From NCBI RefSeq assembly GCF_007830635.1, contig NZ_VLLA01000006.1, forward strand, positions 1 through 64,000: a stretch of 64,000 bases of DNA, read 5' to 3'. Below the pieces are notes generated by a model. The model was given only the letters and a program-made list of their open reading frames with translations, was not told the origin of the DNA and made no database searches. Of this stretch, positions 17,138 to 26,151 are shown one piece after another; the first letter of the stretch is position 1, and every line of letters begins with the position of its first letter. This stretch comes from Bradyrhizobium huanghuaihaiense (GTDB taxonomy: Bacteria > Pseudomonadota > Alphaproteobacteria > Rhizobiales > Xanthobacteraceae). Made by a program: the position numbers and the translations under genes.

Positions 17138-18538
17138 GTGACTTCAATGGTGGCTTGGCGCCGCTCCGTGTTCGCGCTCGTGCTGCTGGCCTTGCCGGCC
17201 GCCGACAGCAGCGTGGCTTTCGCATCCGATGCAATCGAGCTTGCGCAAGCTCAGCCACAGGCACAACCGACGCCCACTCCGTCACCGACGCCATCAGCTT
17301 CACCGACACCGGCGGCAGAAGCGCAATCCGCCACCGTCGAGCCGATCGGCAACGTCGCGACGGTGACAGGGATCGCGACCGTGATCCGCGACAAGAATTC
17401 CTATCCGCTGCGCGTCCGCGACGACATCTATCTCAACGACGTCGTGCAGACCTCGTCGAACTCCACGCTCGGCATCACCTTCAACGACGCGACCACGTTC
17501 AACCTCTCCGCCAGCGCCAAGATCACCATCGACAATTACGTCTATGAGGACGGCGGCAAGCAGAATTCGGCGATCTTCGACATCGGCAAGGGCACCGTGG
17601 CCTTCGTTGCGGCTGCGGTGGCGAAGACCGGCGACATGAAGATCGCGACGCCGACCGCGACGCTCGGCATCCGCGGCACCACGGGCGTCGTCGACGTGCC
17701 CGAAAACGCGACCGCGAGCACTGCGAATAATGTCAACATCAAGCTTTATCCCGACGCCGACGGCCGGGTCGGCCACATCGAGGTCAACGACCGCAGCAGC
17801 GGCGCGCGGCTCGGCGCGCTGACGCAAGCCGCGAGCGGCTTTGCCATTCGGCCAGGCGCGGCCGGCGGTATGCGTTTTGCCGCCGTGCCGATCGCGATTC
17901 CCGCGCAGCAGATCGCCCGCGACCGCGGCTTCGTCAGCCAGGTGCATCTGGCGCAGACCACGGGCCGGCAGATCGTGACCGAGCAGCGCGACTTCCGCCG
18001 CGCCAATCCGGCCGCGATCAGTCGCATTCCGCGGCCGGCGCAGCCGCCGCAGCAGCAGCAATTGCGGCCGGCGCAGCCGCCGCAGCAGCAGCAATTGCGG
18101 CCGACGACGGCGCCGGGCCAACAGCGGCCGAACGGCCAGCCCGGCCAGAACAACCGTCCGGGCCAGCAGCAGCCGGGCACGCCGGGCCGGCAAGGAACAC
18201 AGCAAGGCGCCCAGCCGCCGCAGCGGCAGGGCCAGGGACAACAAGGCGGCGCGGTGCAGCCGGGTGGCCAGCGCGCGGGTCAGGGTCAGCAGCAACGTGG
18301 CCAGCAACAAGGCGCAGGGCGTCCAGGTGCACCGCGCGCCGGAGAAGGCACGCCGCCCAACAGCACGCCGCAAACGCAGCCACCGCGCACCGGCATGCGG
18401 CCCGGGCAACCGCCCGCGGCTCAACAGCCAGGCAGCATCCAGCGCCAGGGCGGCTTCCAGCAGCGCGTCCCCGCCGCACAACGCCCCGCAGCGCCGCGCA
18501 AGCCGGCGCCCGCTCCGAAGGAGAAGGAGCGGCAGTGA
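17138..18538 (+). CDS. FecR-domain protein with Gln/Pro/Gly-rich tail
   Basis: About 466 residues. Signal peptide-like N-terminus (AWRRSVFALVLLALPAADS), a Pro/Thr/Gln linker, then a FecR-type domain (about 70-200). That domain contains GIATVIRDKNSYPLRVRDD, DVVQTSSNSTLGITF and KGTVAFVAAAVAKTGDM, motifs of the FecR/surface-layer family. About 190 residues of Gln/Pro/Gly/Arg-rich low-complexity sequence end it. The GTG at 17138 has GGGA at a good distance; ATG 17147 is an alternative. No sigma factor or TonB receptor is adjacent, so a classical FecIR role is unlikely. Confidence 0.8.
   Translation: MTSMVAWRRSVFALVLLALPAADSSVAFASDAIELAQAQPQAQPTPTPSPTPSASPTPAAEAQSATVEPIGNVATVTGIATVIRDKNSYPLRVRDDIYLNDVVQTSSNSTLGITFNDATTFNLSASAKITIDNYVYEDGGKQNSAIFDIGKGTVAFVAAAVAKTGDMKIATPTATLGIRGTTGVVDVPENATASTANNVNIKLYPDADGRVGHIEVNDRSSGARLGALTQAASGFAIRPGAAGGMRFAAVPIAIPAQQIARDRGFVSQVHLAQTTGRQIVTEQRDFRRANPAAISRIPRPAQPPQQQQLRPAQPPQQQQLRPTTAPGQQRPNGQPGQNNRPGQQQPGTPGRQGTQQGAQPPQRQGQGQQGGAVQPGGQRAGQGQQQRGQQQGAGRPGAPRAGEGTPPNSTPQTQPPRTGMRPGQPPAAQQPGSIQRQGGFQQRVPAAQRPAAPRKPAPAPKEKERQ
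18031..18096 (+). repeat. 33-bp perfect tandem duplication inside the FecR-domain gene
   Basis: 18031-18063 and 18064-18096 are identical and in frame, each encoding the 11-residue unit RPAQPPQQQQL. This is recent slippage or duplication within the low-complexity tail; copy number may vary between strains. Confidence 0.9.
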
Positions 18539-18677
18539 CTCTTCCTTCTCCCCTTGTGGGAAAGTCAATGGCCAAAAAAGCACAAGGTTTTCAATGCACA
18601 AGCCACGCGGTGTCTAGCGGGTGTTAAAAACAGAGAATTTGCTGACACTCCGGGGAGATGTGGCTGTTATACTCGCA

Positions 18678-19010
18678 TCAATTCAACTTCAACTGCCGCT
18701 CAAGCCGCTCTAATTCTGCGTCCATCTCTTCGTCGCTCATCTGCAGAATTTTGTCCCAAAGTGCTTTGCGCTTTGCTGGGTCCGGCGTGTAGCCGCTCGT
18801 AGTTGTGATCTTAGCTAGTTTGCTGGCGGGTCGATCACTCGTCGTCCCATCCTTCCAGAGCACCCGCACGAGTTGCTCGTCCACGACCTTCTCCACCTTT
18901 CCTTGATTGGTATTGGGGTCAGGTTCTTTGTCGTAGTCCGCGACCACATCGCCGGGTTGGAAGTGAGCAATCCTGTTGTCAGTTGCCCAACCCTGTTTTT
19001 TCTCGCACAT
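18678..19010 (-). CDS. Small protein of unknown function, island left edge
   Basis: A 110-residue acidic protein. Residues about 15-65 (FQPGDVVADYDK ... GKVEKVVDEQLVRVLWKDG) look like a small SH3/KOW-type beta barrel. The C-terminal half is a charged helix (SDEEMDAELERLERQLKLN). Base composition is more AT-rich than the genes to its left, and the change starts at about 18.6 kb, so this is probably the first gene of the accessory block. No homologous family is recognised with confidence. Confidence 0.55.
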   Translation of the reverse strand: MCEKKQGWATDNRIAHFQPGDVVADYDKEPDPNTNQGKVEKVVDEQLVRVLWKDGTTSDRPASKLAKITTTSGYTPDPAKRKALWDKILQMSDEEMDAELERLERQLKLN

Positions 19011-19111
19011 GATGTCGCCTCTCGCTCCGTTGCGACGTTGCCAACGATGATCACTCGAAATTCAGCTTGTCCATCTCAGCTTTCGCCAGCGCCGCGAGCT
19101 TGGGGGGCCTG

Positions 19112-19774
19112 CTAGTGCTGAGCGACCTTCTGCTGCAGCTCCCTGATCTTCGCCACTAGTCGCTGTTTCGGTCCCAAGTAAATCGGTTTCATTCGAATCA
19201 ACAATGCGGTCAGTGCTTCAAGCACCTCATGAAGTTGCTCTAGGAATGTCACGATCTCGTCCAAGCTGATCGTCTTCTTCTTCCACTTCATCCGTGTGTC
19301 GTTCGCATGCGGTTTAAGGCTTGGAAACACCTGCTCCGCGTCGAAGTCAGCTTCGAATGTTTCGAGATTGACGTTTTCGACCGTAATGGTCTCGAGAATT
19401 TCAAGAGCGTTTCCCGGTTCGAGTGCGTGATGCGCCAGCCGAACCCTCACGTCATTGAGCTTCCTCAACCGCGCTGCGATCTTATTCCAATCTGATCTCA
19501 GCGGGCTGAAGTTAGTGTCCATCTCGAATAGCTCGTCGATTATCGACAGCCACGTGTGGACGTTGTTGATCGAGTAAAAGACGAGACCGACTTTGTTTGC
19601 CCTTGAATCTAGAAGCATGCTGGCGATATGAACAATGAAACCCTCCATCCGGGACCATTCGGTAATCGACCTCCCGACGGCGTGATGCATTCTGTCGGTC
19701 ATTTTCGTCGCCGTTCGGCCAATGACCACCTTGAACTCTTCGAGGTCTTTGCGCGCTTGTTCTTCTTCGTCCAT
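19112..19774 (-). CDS. Helical protein of unknown function
   Basis: About 220 residues, almost entirely helical. The block RMHHAVGRSITEWSRMEGFI (about 28-47) and the later VRLAHHALEP (about 128-137) recall cytosolic helical-bundle proteins of the HEPN/Abi-like kind, but the catalytic R-x4-6-H pattern is not certain. The ATG at 19774 has GGAG 6 nt upstream; one at 19786 is also possible. It lies 80 nt downstream of the PIN-like gene on the same strand, so it may belong to that operon. Confidence 0.6.
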   Translation of the reverse strand: MDEEEQARKDLEEFKVVIGRTATKMTDRMHHAVGRSITEWSRMEGFIVHIASMLLDSRANKVGLVFYSINNVHTWLSIIDELFEMDTNFSPLRSDWNKIAARLRKLNDVRVRLAHHALEPGNALEILETITVENVNLETFEADFDAEQVFPSLKPHANDTRMKWKKKTISLDEIVTFLEQLHEVLEALTALLIRMKPIYLGPKQRLVAKIRELQQKVAQH

Positions 19775-19854
19775 CGGACGCTCCATTTACCCTAGTGGCA
19801 TTTTCCATCGAAGGCCGCTCGGTATTGACAGAACGGAGACAGATGGTCTGCCGA

Positions 19855-20367
19855 CTATGGCTTCCATCCAGTTTTGAACCCGAGCGCCTTGGTCATCTTA
19901 AAAGTATCGCAGCAGAGAACGCCGAGGGAATTGCAGACATCTGGAATATGCCGGTTCTGTCGCTGTCGTGTTGGCTTAGACACCTCAGTGGTAACAACGC
20001 ATCGGTCTTTGGGAGACGCTAGGGCGTGCGAAATGAGAAATGGATCGCGGCCGACGGTAAGAATCTCGTCTTCTGTTAAATCGGGCGCATATCCGCGATT
20101 GATTACGTCTGAAACGAGTGCCGGGTCACTTTGAGCGTCTAACACAATGGCGTCTCGAATGCCCTTGTCCGAAATCCAGCCAAACAGCAGGTCTTTCTCG
20201 TCATCGGTGCCCCCATCTTTCACCTCTTCGAAATTCTCGATGGGGATTTTTAGAACACCGGCAGCGCCCTGATGGGCCAGCCAACTCCAGAACTCGGGCA
20301 CGCTATCGACTGGGTAGTAAAGGGTATGAGCAGTAATGAGTACGTTTGCGTCAAGCAGGTACAGCAT
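19855..20367 (-). CDS. DUF4411 family PIN-like protein (putative toxin)
   Basis: A 170-residue protein beginning MLYLLDANVLITA, the PIN-type first strand with an acidic metal ligand (D6). Later acidic residues in ENFEEVKDG (about 45-52) and the FLISHALASP and VVTTEV segments fit the PIN/DUF4411 pattern of Mg-dependent RNases. The gene starts 2 nt after the stop of the HTH-ImmA gene, so the two are translationally coupled. DUF4411 genes are often found next to ImmA/IrrE-type antitoxin-like proteases (family knowledge), so this is a probable toxin-antitoxin-like pair. Confidence 0.8.
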   Translation of the reverse strand: MLYLLDANVLITAHTLYYPVDSVPEFWSWLAHQGAAGVLKIPIENFEEVKDGGTDDEKDLLFGWISDKGIRDAIVLDAQSDPALVSDVINRGYAPDLTEDEILTVGRDPFLISHALASPKDRCVVTTEVSKPTRQRQNRHIPDVCNSLGVLCCDTFKMTKALGFKTGWKP

Positions 20368-20369
20368 GC

Positions 20370-21566
20370 TTAGGCCGCTCTACCACCGAAGGACTCGTCG
20401 CTCAGCAGTGGCGATACGCTTCGCGGCTTCACGCCAAGGATTTGACTTGCGCGAGTGTGGCTCAGGGTACCTTCGCTCAGCGCTCTGGAGACAGTATGCA
20501 TGAGGGCGCGACCCAGACGGTGACGCCGCACAACGTAATAGCTGGGTCCTGTCGAATCTTGGTCTCGCTGCTTTTGGTCATCTCGGCTCTTCCGCCATTG
20601 CGCAGCAAAAAAATGCGTGATGGCGCGCCAAGTTTCTTCCGTGATGCGCCCCTTTCGCAGAAGACCATAAGCAACCATTGACCCACTAACGTGTCGCCTC
20701 CTAGCGAACTCCGCGATGGCTGAAATCGCTTCTTGAAGCGACGTATTCTTCGTAATTTTCAGCTCGTCCAGTTCGCCTTCCGAAAGGAAGAAAAGGTTAG
20801 CAACAGTGTTACAAAACTTCTCGGTCTCGGCGTCAGAAACCTTACCACTGATGCCGCTTGCGCCCAGCCAGATATGCGCCAGCTCATGAAGAAGCGTGAA
20901 TGACCACGCCGTTTTTGCATCTTGGTCGTTCACGACCACGAACGGCGCGATTTTGTCGGCAAGAGCGAAGCCTCTGAACGCTTCAGCGTCAATCGCGGTA
21001 TGATGACTGCCGAGATTGCCAATCAGCAGAACGAAAACGCCAACAGCTTCGATTTTTGTTCTCAGGTAAGCAAAAGCGAGCTCTGGGGAGGCCTTCGAGC
21101 GGAACTCTTCTCGCTTGATGCCTGTGACTTCGATGATGCTTTTAAGGACTGCGGCCGAGCCATCCTTTACTGACTTGGATGCGACAAACTTGAGCGGCGG
21201 CGTTTCGTCATCGGCGAGAATCTCTCTAACCGCCGATTGCCTCGCCCTGACATTCCGCACAAGAACGGAGATCAGAATATCCGAGTCAGGATCACGATCC
21301 GGGATGTTTCGAAAATCCTCTGAGCGCGTGCCATCCGCCGGTCTGGATTTCATGTAAAACGCAACGAGAGGACGCCGATATTGCTGCGACATCTTCAGGA
21401 GCAGCGGTCGCGAGGGGCTCAGTACTCCTTTCTCGTAGGCGGCGAGCTTTTCAGCGCCGCTCATGTTTTTAGTCGTACTAATGCCGAGCTTCCTTACAGC
21501 CTCCTCGGGCGCAAGACCGGCGCTTTCCCGCGCCCAAACCAAAATATCTGGATTCACGTCAGGCAT
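20370..21566 (-). CDS. HTH and ImmA/IrrE-type metalloprotease
   Basis: A 398-residue protein. An XRE-like HTH occupies about 10-55 (WARESAGLAPEEAVRKLGI). The metallopeptidase core follows with the zinc motif LLHELAHIWLG (HELAH, about 225). The C-terminal quarter is basic and contains a second HTH-like segment (LSHTRASQILGVKPRSVSPL). ImmA/IrrE proteases cleave repressors or antitoxins. It precedes the DUF4411 gene with a 2-nt gap and is divergent from the large helicase. It likely regulates or neutralises the PIN-like partner. Confidence 0.87.
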   Translation of the reverse strand: MPDVNPDILVWARESAGLAPEEAVRKLGISTTKNMSGAEKLAAYEKGVLSPSRPLLLKMSQQYRRPLVAFYMKSRPADGTRSEDFRNIPDRDPDSDILISVLVRNVRARQSAVREILADDETPPLKFVASKSVKDGSAAVLKSIIEVTGIKREEFRSKASPELAFAYLRTKIEAVGVFVLLIGNLGSHHTAIDAEAFRGFALADKIAPFVVVNDQDAKTAWSFTLLHELAHIWLGASGISGKVSDAETEKFCNTVANLFFLSEGELDELKITKNTSLQEAISAIAEFARRRHVSGSMVAYGLLRKGRITEETWRAITHFFAAQWRKSRDDQKQRDQDSTGPSYYVVRRHRLGRALMHTVSRALSEGTLSHTRASQILGVKPRSVSPLLSDESFGGRAA

Positions 21567-21932
21567 CTGTGGACATTCGCACGGGACCAGCGGACTGGCG
21601 AGAGGGCAGCCAAGTAACGATAGCTTACGTTCCTTTCAGGAAGTTCAACATCCGCATTTGGTCTCCCCCTCAACCGCTGGGACTATATCTCGTCGGCAGG
21701 GGGGCCTCCAGAGGGCCTTTCTGTTCAAGCCAGCTTTCCGGGGTGGAGCCCCGCCTCGATGCGCTCGTGCTCGCGTGCCGGATCGGGTGCCAGCGGCTGA
21801 CACCTGGCACTCCATGCTCACCGCCAGTTCGGCGCTCTTCCGACCCCGCGAAGTCTCGAACGCGCGCGCAAGCGTAAACCAAACCTTCAACTGCAGCGTG
21901 TAGCCTCCAACCTCGGTGAGCGCCTTCCGGGG
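21567..21932. other. Intergenic region between the ImmA gene and the helicase
   Basis: About 365 bases separating two divergent genes. Several overlapping frames in it have no recognisable domain, no good ribosome site and conflicting strands. Promoters for both flanking genes must lie here, but no strong hexamers or operator dyads are evident. Confidence 0.4.
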
Positions 21933-24900
21933 GTGAGATTGGCATTCGACAAGAGAAATCCGTCCGAACTAGGCTTGTGGCCACATCAGCTGAAAGCTGT
22001 GAACCGCTGCGAAGCATATTTTGCATCCGGCAGTACCAAAGGCTGCCTGGTACATATGCCAACCGGCACGGGCAAGACAGGCGTCATGGCGGTGCTCGCA
22101 AGTCGACGCGCGGCTAAAACCCCGGTGCTGGTGGTGTGCCCGTCGGCCGCTCTTGTGGCGCAGCTCCGCCAGGAGTTTCGGTCAGAGTTCTGGATGAAGC
22201 TCGGCGCACCTGGTTTGTGGCGACCGGACAAGGTCGTTCAGGCGCTGCCCGGCTCCATTGACGCATTATCCGAGCAGCTAAAGCAAGCATCCGGAGAGCG
22301 CATTATCGTCGTTGCGACTATTCAGGCCGTACAGCAGATCTACGCCGCTGGCGAGGTGGATAAGCTGCATAAATTCATCGGTACAGTCCTCTTTGACGAA
22401 GGACATCGAGAGCCCGCCCCGTCGTGGGCAAGGGTAATCAGAAGTTTCGCCGTTCCGACCGTACTGTTCAGTGCCACGCCCTTCCGCGGCGACCTGAAGG
22501 TGTTTGATATCGACGAAAATCACATCGACTTCCTCTCGTTCACTGACGCCGTGAACCAAGCGCTGATACGTGGCGTGATCGTCGAGGAGCGTGTGCTTAG
22601 CGACAATCCTGAAGTGTTCGCAAAGCAGATAATTGAGGCGCGGGACAAACTTATCGCCGCTGGGACCTTCGACAAAGACTGTAAGGTCATTATACGAGCA
22701 GCGAGCGAGGATACCGTCAGCGACCTTTTTGACGCCTTCGTCGCAGCTCTCGGCCGCCGTGACGATGGCGTACTCGCGATGCATATCAATTTTGCTGACA
22801 GCGGTCCCGTAGGCGCCCAACGGCGACGCGACGTGCCCAACCTTAAGCAACGAACCGAGAAGTTCCTGATCCACCAGTTCATGTTGGTGGAAGGGATCGA
22901 CGATCCAGCATGTACAATTCTGGCAGTTTACGAGCCCTTTACCAGCACGAGAATGCTGGTGCAGCAGGTTGGGCGGCTGACTCGGCAGCCGCTTGGGAAG
23001 ATCGGCGACAAGGCGTCGCCCGCTGTGGTGCTGGCCCGCAAGGATGACGGGGTTTCGGAGCAATGGAAGAGCTTCCTCCAATACGACAGGGCCTGCATCG
23101 ATAACGGCGGCAAGCCCCCGTTGCGCAAAGGTGAAGAAGTCTTTCAAAGGCTCGTCGCAGCCTTGCCCGAGATGGACTACGTGGAAGGAAAGTTCCGTAA
23201 GCGCATCAATCTTGAGGAAGAGGACTTGTCTGGTGACCTTCGCTTCCCAAAGGCAGCGGTGGTCTATGAAACGGAGCCCGGCTTCGATCTAGATGAATTC
23301 AGAGCGGACGTATCGGCGCTTCTCGAGGAAGAGGATCGACTGGAGCATCGGGTTGGCGAAGCCGGCGACAAGGGGCGCTATCACGTATCCCTTGGGCTAA
23401 CACAAACCCCCTATCTGGCCGACTCGCTATTCCAGGTGGCGTCACTTGAAATCACGATCTATGCGACCGTCGGACGGCGGCTCTATTTTTACGACAGCGC
23501 TGGTCTGTGGATCGACGAGCTAGAGCACATTGGCGCCAGGGTCGGCCCCAAGGTATTGCATTCCTTGTTACCCGACACCTCCGCTGACTTGATCACCTTC
23601 ATGGCGGTCAAAAATACAGATATCGGCCCCACAGCACTTAGGTCGCGCACGCTATCCGCACGTTCGTTGGCGCGTTCTGGAGTATTTATGGGCGAGCACA
23701 TGAACGTCATCACTCGCGCGACTGGATGGGATGATAAAACTCGTCGTACGGTTGGGTTTTCACGAAGTCGCGTTCGCGATGGCGAAGGATACGGGGTGAC
23801 TGCTAAAGGATTTTCCGATTGGTGTGAGGAAATCGATCAGCACCTAGCGTCGAAGAGGGCTGCCGCCCCGATGCTCAGCAGATTCGCGCTTCCGGGTTCT
23901 GTCCCAGCCGACACAACGCCGATCAACATCCTGATCGATATCAACGAGATTCAAGAACAATTCACAAGCGCTGAAGGGGACGTCAAATTTGATGCAGAAG
24001 GACTCTGCGTTGACGTAACACGCGATACGGGACCAAAACCTCCGGCGCCGTTCCGCTTTGAGTTGACCCTGAATGGCACGCCGCACACCATTTGGATCAG
24101 GTGGGATAGCAGAAAGAAGAAGTATTGGCTGACGTCATCGACCGTAAGCAAAATCAAGACAAAAACGGACGACAGAATCTCGCTCACGAAACGCCTGAAT
24201 CAATTGCAGGCATTTCGCATTATCACGAGTGACTGCAGACATGCTTACGTCGATGGCGCTTTCTACACCCTCGACCTCCGTCTTGCCGACCCGCAGGGTG
24301 CAGGCAGAATGGTTCTCGATCTTATCACTCCCATTGATGGGCTTGCTGGCATTACATCGGAAAAGGGCACGCCTAAAGGTGACACCCTGACAACTTGGCG
24401 CACCGGATCACTATTCCGGTTCATTGACGACGCATTGGTCAAAGGACGCGGTAGCCCCGTGTTAGGCGTCCCCTTCCCCGCATTGGTTTGCGATGACCTC
24501 GCTACTGAGGCCGGAGACTTCATCGGTGTAGACGCGGATCCATCTCATCCACGCGTCGCCTTCGTGGTGGCAAAACACAAGAAAACACCCAAGTCTGGCA
24601 ATCCGGGCGTATCAACCTCTGCCTTCTATGACGTTTCTGGCCAAGCTCTGAAGAACCTCGCGTACCTCAAAAGCGATGGGCAGGAACTGCCTGGGTCACC
24701 AACCAAGTTTGATCAGAAATGGAAGATGACTGAAGAAGGCAAGACGGATTTTGTTCCGCGAAAGCGAGCCGGGCCTGGTTCGATTGCATTTCGTAAGCTA
24801 CTAGCCCGCACCACCAGGACGCCTGGCACCGAGCGCACGCTGTGGCTTGTGTGCGCTGGTGGTATGTTGTCAAAGTCGGCGCTTGAACGCGAATTTCGCC

Positions 24901-25007
24901 GACCGAAGCCGCGGGCGAATGTGCTGCAATTCTATCATCTCGTGGTTTCGGCCTATTCTGCCTGCCAGTCCGTCGGGGTGGGTTTGAAAATCTTTTGCGC
25001 GAAGTGA
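21933..25007 (+). CDS. SF2 DEAD/DEAH-like helicase with large C-terminal region (putative defence helicase)
   Basis: A 1024-residue protein. Helicase motifs: Walker A MPTGTGKTG (42-50), motif II DEGH (155-158, in place of DEAH), motif III SATPF (180-184), and motif VI VQQVGRLTRQP (about 347). The remaining 650 residues match no domain I recognise with certainty. Residues 852-884 contain CDD ... E859 ... D862 ... A880-K881, which resembles a PD-(D/E)xK nuclease core, followed by SAFYDVSGQALKNLAYL. The start is GTG at 21933, without a strong Shine-Dalgarno. It is divergent from the ImmA/DUF4411 pair. Confidence 0.85.
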   Translation: MRLAFDKRNPSELGLWPHQLKAVNRCEAYFASGSTKGCLVHMPTGTGKTGVMAVLASRRAAKTPVLVVCPSAALVAQLRQEFRSEFWMKLGAPGLWRPDKVVQALPGSIDALSEQLKQASGERIIVVATIQAVQQIYAAGEVDKLHKFIGTVLFDEGHREPAPSWARVIRSFAVPTVLFSATPFRGDLKVFDIDENHIDFLSFTDAVNQALIRGVIVEERVLSDNPEVFAKQIIEARDKLIAAGTFDKDCKVIIRAASEDTVSDLFDAFVAALGRRDDGVLAMHINFADSGPVGAQRRRDVPNLKQRTEKFLIHQFMLVEGIDDPACTILAVYEPFTSTRMLVQQVGRLTRQPLGKIGDKASPAVVLARKDDGVSEQWKSFLQYDRACIDNGGKPPLRKGEEVFQRLVAALPEMDYVEGKFRKRINLEEEDLSGDLRFPKAAVVYETEPGFDLDEFRADVSALLEEEDRLEHRVGEAGDKGRYHVSLGLTQTPYLADSLFQVASLEITIYATVGRRLYFYDSAGLWIDELEHIGARVGPKVLHSLLPDTSADLITFMAVKNTDIGPTALRSRTLSARSLARSGVFMGEHMNVITRATGWDDKTRRTVGFSRSRVRDGEGYGVTAKGFSDWCEEIDQHLASKRAAAPMLSRFALPGSVPADTTPINILIDINEIQEQFTSAEGDVKFDAEGLCVDVTRDTGPKPPAPFRFELTLNGTPHTIWIRWDSRKKKYWLTSSTVSKIKTKTDDRISLTKRLNQLQAFRIITSDCRHAYVDGAFYTLDLRLADPQGAGRMVLDLITPIDGLAGITSEKGTPKGDTLTTWRTGSLFRFIDDALVKGRGSPVLGVPFPALVCDDLATEAGDFIGVDADPSHPRVAFVVAKHKKTPKSGNPGVSTSAFYDVSGQALKNLAYLKSDGQELPGSPTKFDQKWKMTEEGKTDFVPRKRAGPGSIAFRKLLARTTRTPGTERTLWLVCAGGMLSKSALEREFRRPKPRANVLQFYHLVVSAYSACQSVGVGLKIFCAK

Positions 25008-25075
25008 ATCCTTCGCGCGCCTTTAGTGGATGCAGCGGCAAAAATGGCGGCAGATCAACGGAGCCTGCTACGCCG

Positions 25076-26011
25076 CTACGCAGACCGACGTTGCGACCGG
25101 GCAGGCTGCTTTTTAGCAGCAGTCTCCTTCGCTCGCTTCTTGCCGGAAATTGGCATCAACATCTCCTTCTGACCGCTTGCGGCCTTGCGCGGCTTCTTGG
25201 CAGATTTCTTCGGCGCGTTTGTAGGCTCTGTTGACTTCTCTCTTCCGACGCTCTGTCGAAGTGCCTCCATCAGATCAACGACGTTCTCACCCTTTGGCCG
25301 TTCCTTCGGGCGGATGACCTTGCCTGCTCGTTTCTCATTGATCAGTTCGACCAGTGCGCTTTCGTAGTGGTCCTCGAACTTCTTGGGATCAAATGTGCCT
25401 GCCTTCTGGTTCACAATGTGCTTGGCAAGGTCGAGCATGTCCTTGGTGACTTTGACGTCCTGGATCTCGTCGAAGTACTCCTGCTCGCTGCGAACCTCGT
25501 AGGGGTAGCGCAGCAACGTTCCGACCAACCCCTTGTCCATCGGCTCGAGAGCAATGATGTGCTCGCGACTGGTCAATACGACACGGCCGATGGCGACCTT
25601 GTTCATCTCACCGATCGTCTCGCGGATCACCGCGAAGGCGTCGTGGCCGACCTTGCCGTCGGGACGTAAATAGTATGGGCGGATCAAATAGCGCGGATCA
25701 ATGTCGGTCTTGTCGACAAACTCGTCGATCTCGATCGTGCGGGTGGATTCCAGCGCGAGCTCCTCGAGCTCTTCCTTGGTCACCTCAATGAACTGTCCTT
25801 TTTCGAGCTCATAACCTTTCACGATATCTTCGTTGGGCACCTCGTCGCCGGTATCCGCATCAACCTTGAGATACTTGATGCGATGCCCCGTCTGACGATT
25901 GAGCTGATTGAAGGAGATCTTCTCGGATTCTGATGTCGCCGGGTAGAGCGCCACGGGACAGGTCACGAGGGATAGACGCAGGAAGCCTTTCCAGTTGGCG
26001 CGGGGGGCCAT
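25076..26011 (-). CDS. ku: Ku protein, non-homologous end joining
   Basis: A 311-residue bacterial Ku. The DNA-end ring begins at once (MAPRANWKGFLRLSLVTCPVALYPA), then HRIKYLKVDADTGDEVP, EIDEFVDKTDIDPRYLIRPYYL and GTLLRYPYEVRS, all Ku core signatures (shown here in parts). The last 50 residues are a lysine/alanine-rich tail, as in other alphaproteobacterial Ku proteins. A dimer threads DNA ends and recruits LigD. No ligD is present in this window. The start at 26011 begins at the conserved MAPRA; an extension to 26047 is not conserved-looking. Confidence 0.95.
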   Translation of the reverse strand: MAPRANWKGFLRLSLVTCPVALYPATSESEKISFNQLNRQTGHRIKYLKVDADTGDEVPNEDIVKGYELEKGQFIEVTKEELEELALESTRTIEIDEFVDKTDIDPRYLIRPYYLRPDGKVGHDAFAVIRETIGEMNKVAIGRVVLTSREHIIALEPMDKGLVGTLLRYPYEVRSEQEYFDEIQDVKVTKDMLDLAKHIVNQKAGTFDPKKFEDHYESALVELINEKRAGKVIRPKERPKGENVVDLMEALRQSVGREKSTEPTNAPKKSAKKPRKAASGQKEMLMPISGKKRAKETAAKKQPARSQRRSA

Positions 26012-26151
26012 GTACGCAGAACTCCGTTCGAGGCGGCCTGGAATCAAGACGAGCGGAAGCGGCCAGTTCCGACAAGGTCGGTGTCAAAAAATTCGGGCCT
26101 ACCCGCTTCGGGTGGACTCGACATTTGTTCGCTTTATGTTCTAATTTCGCC

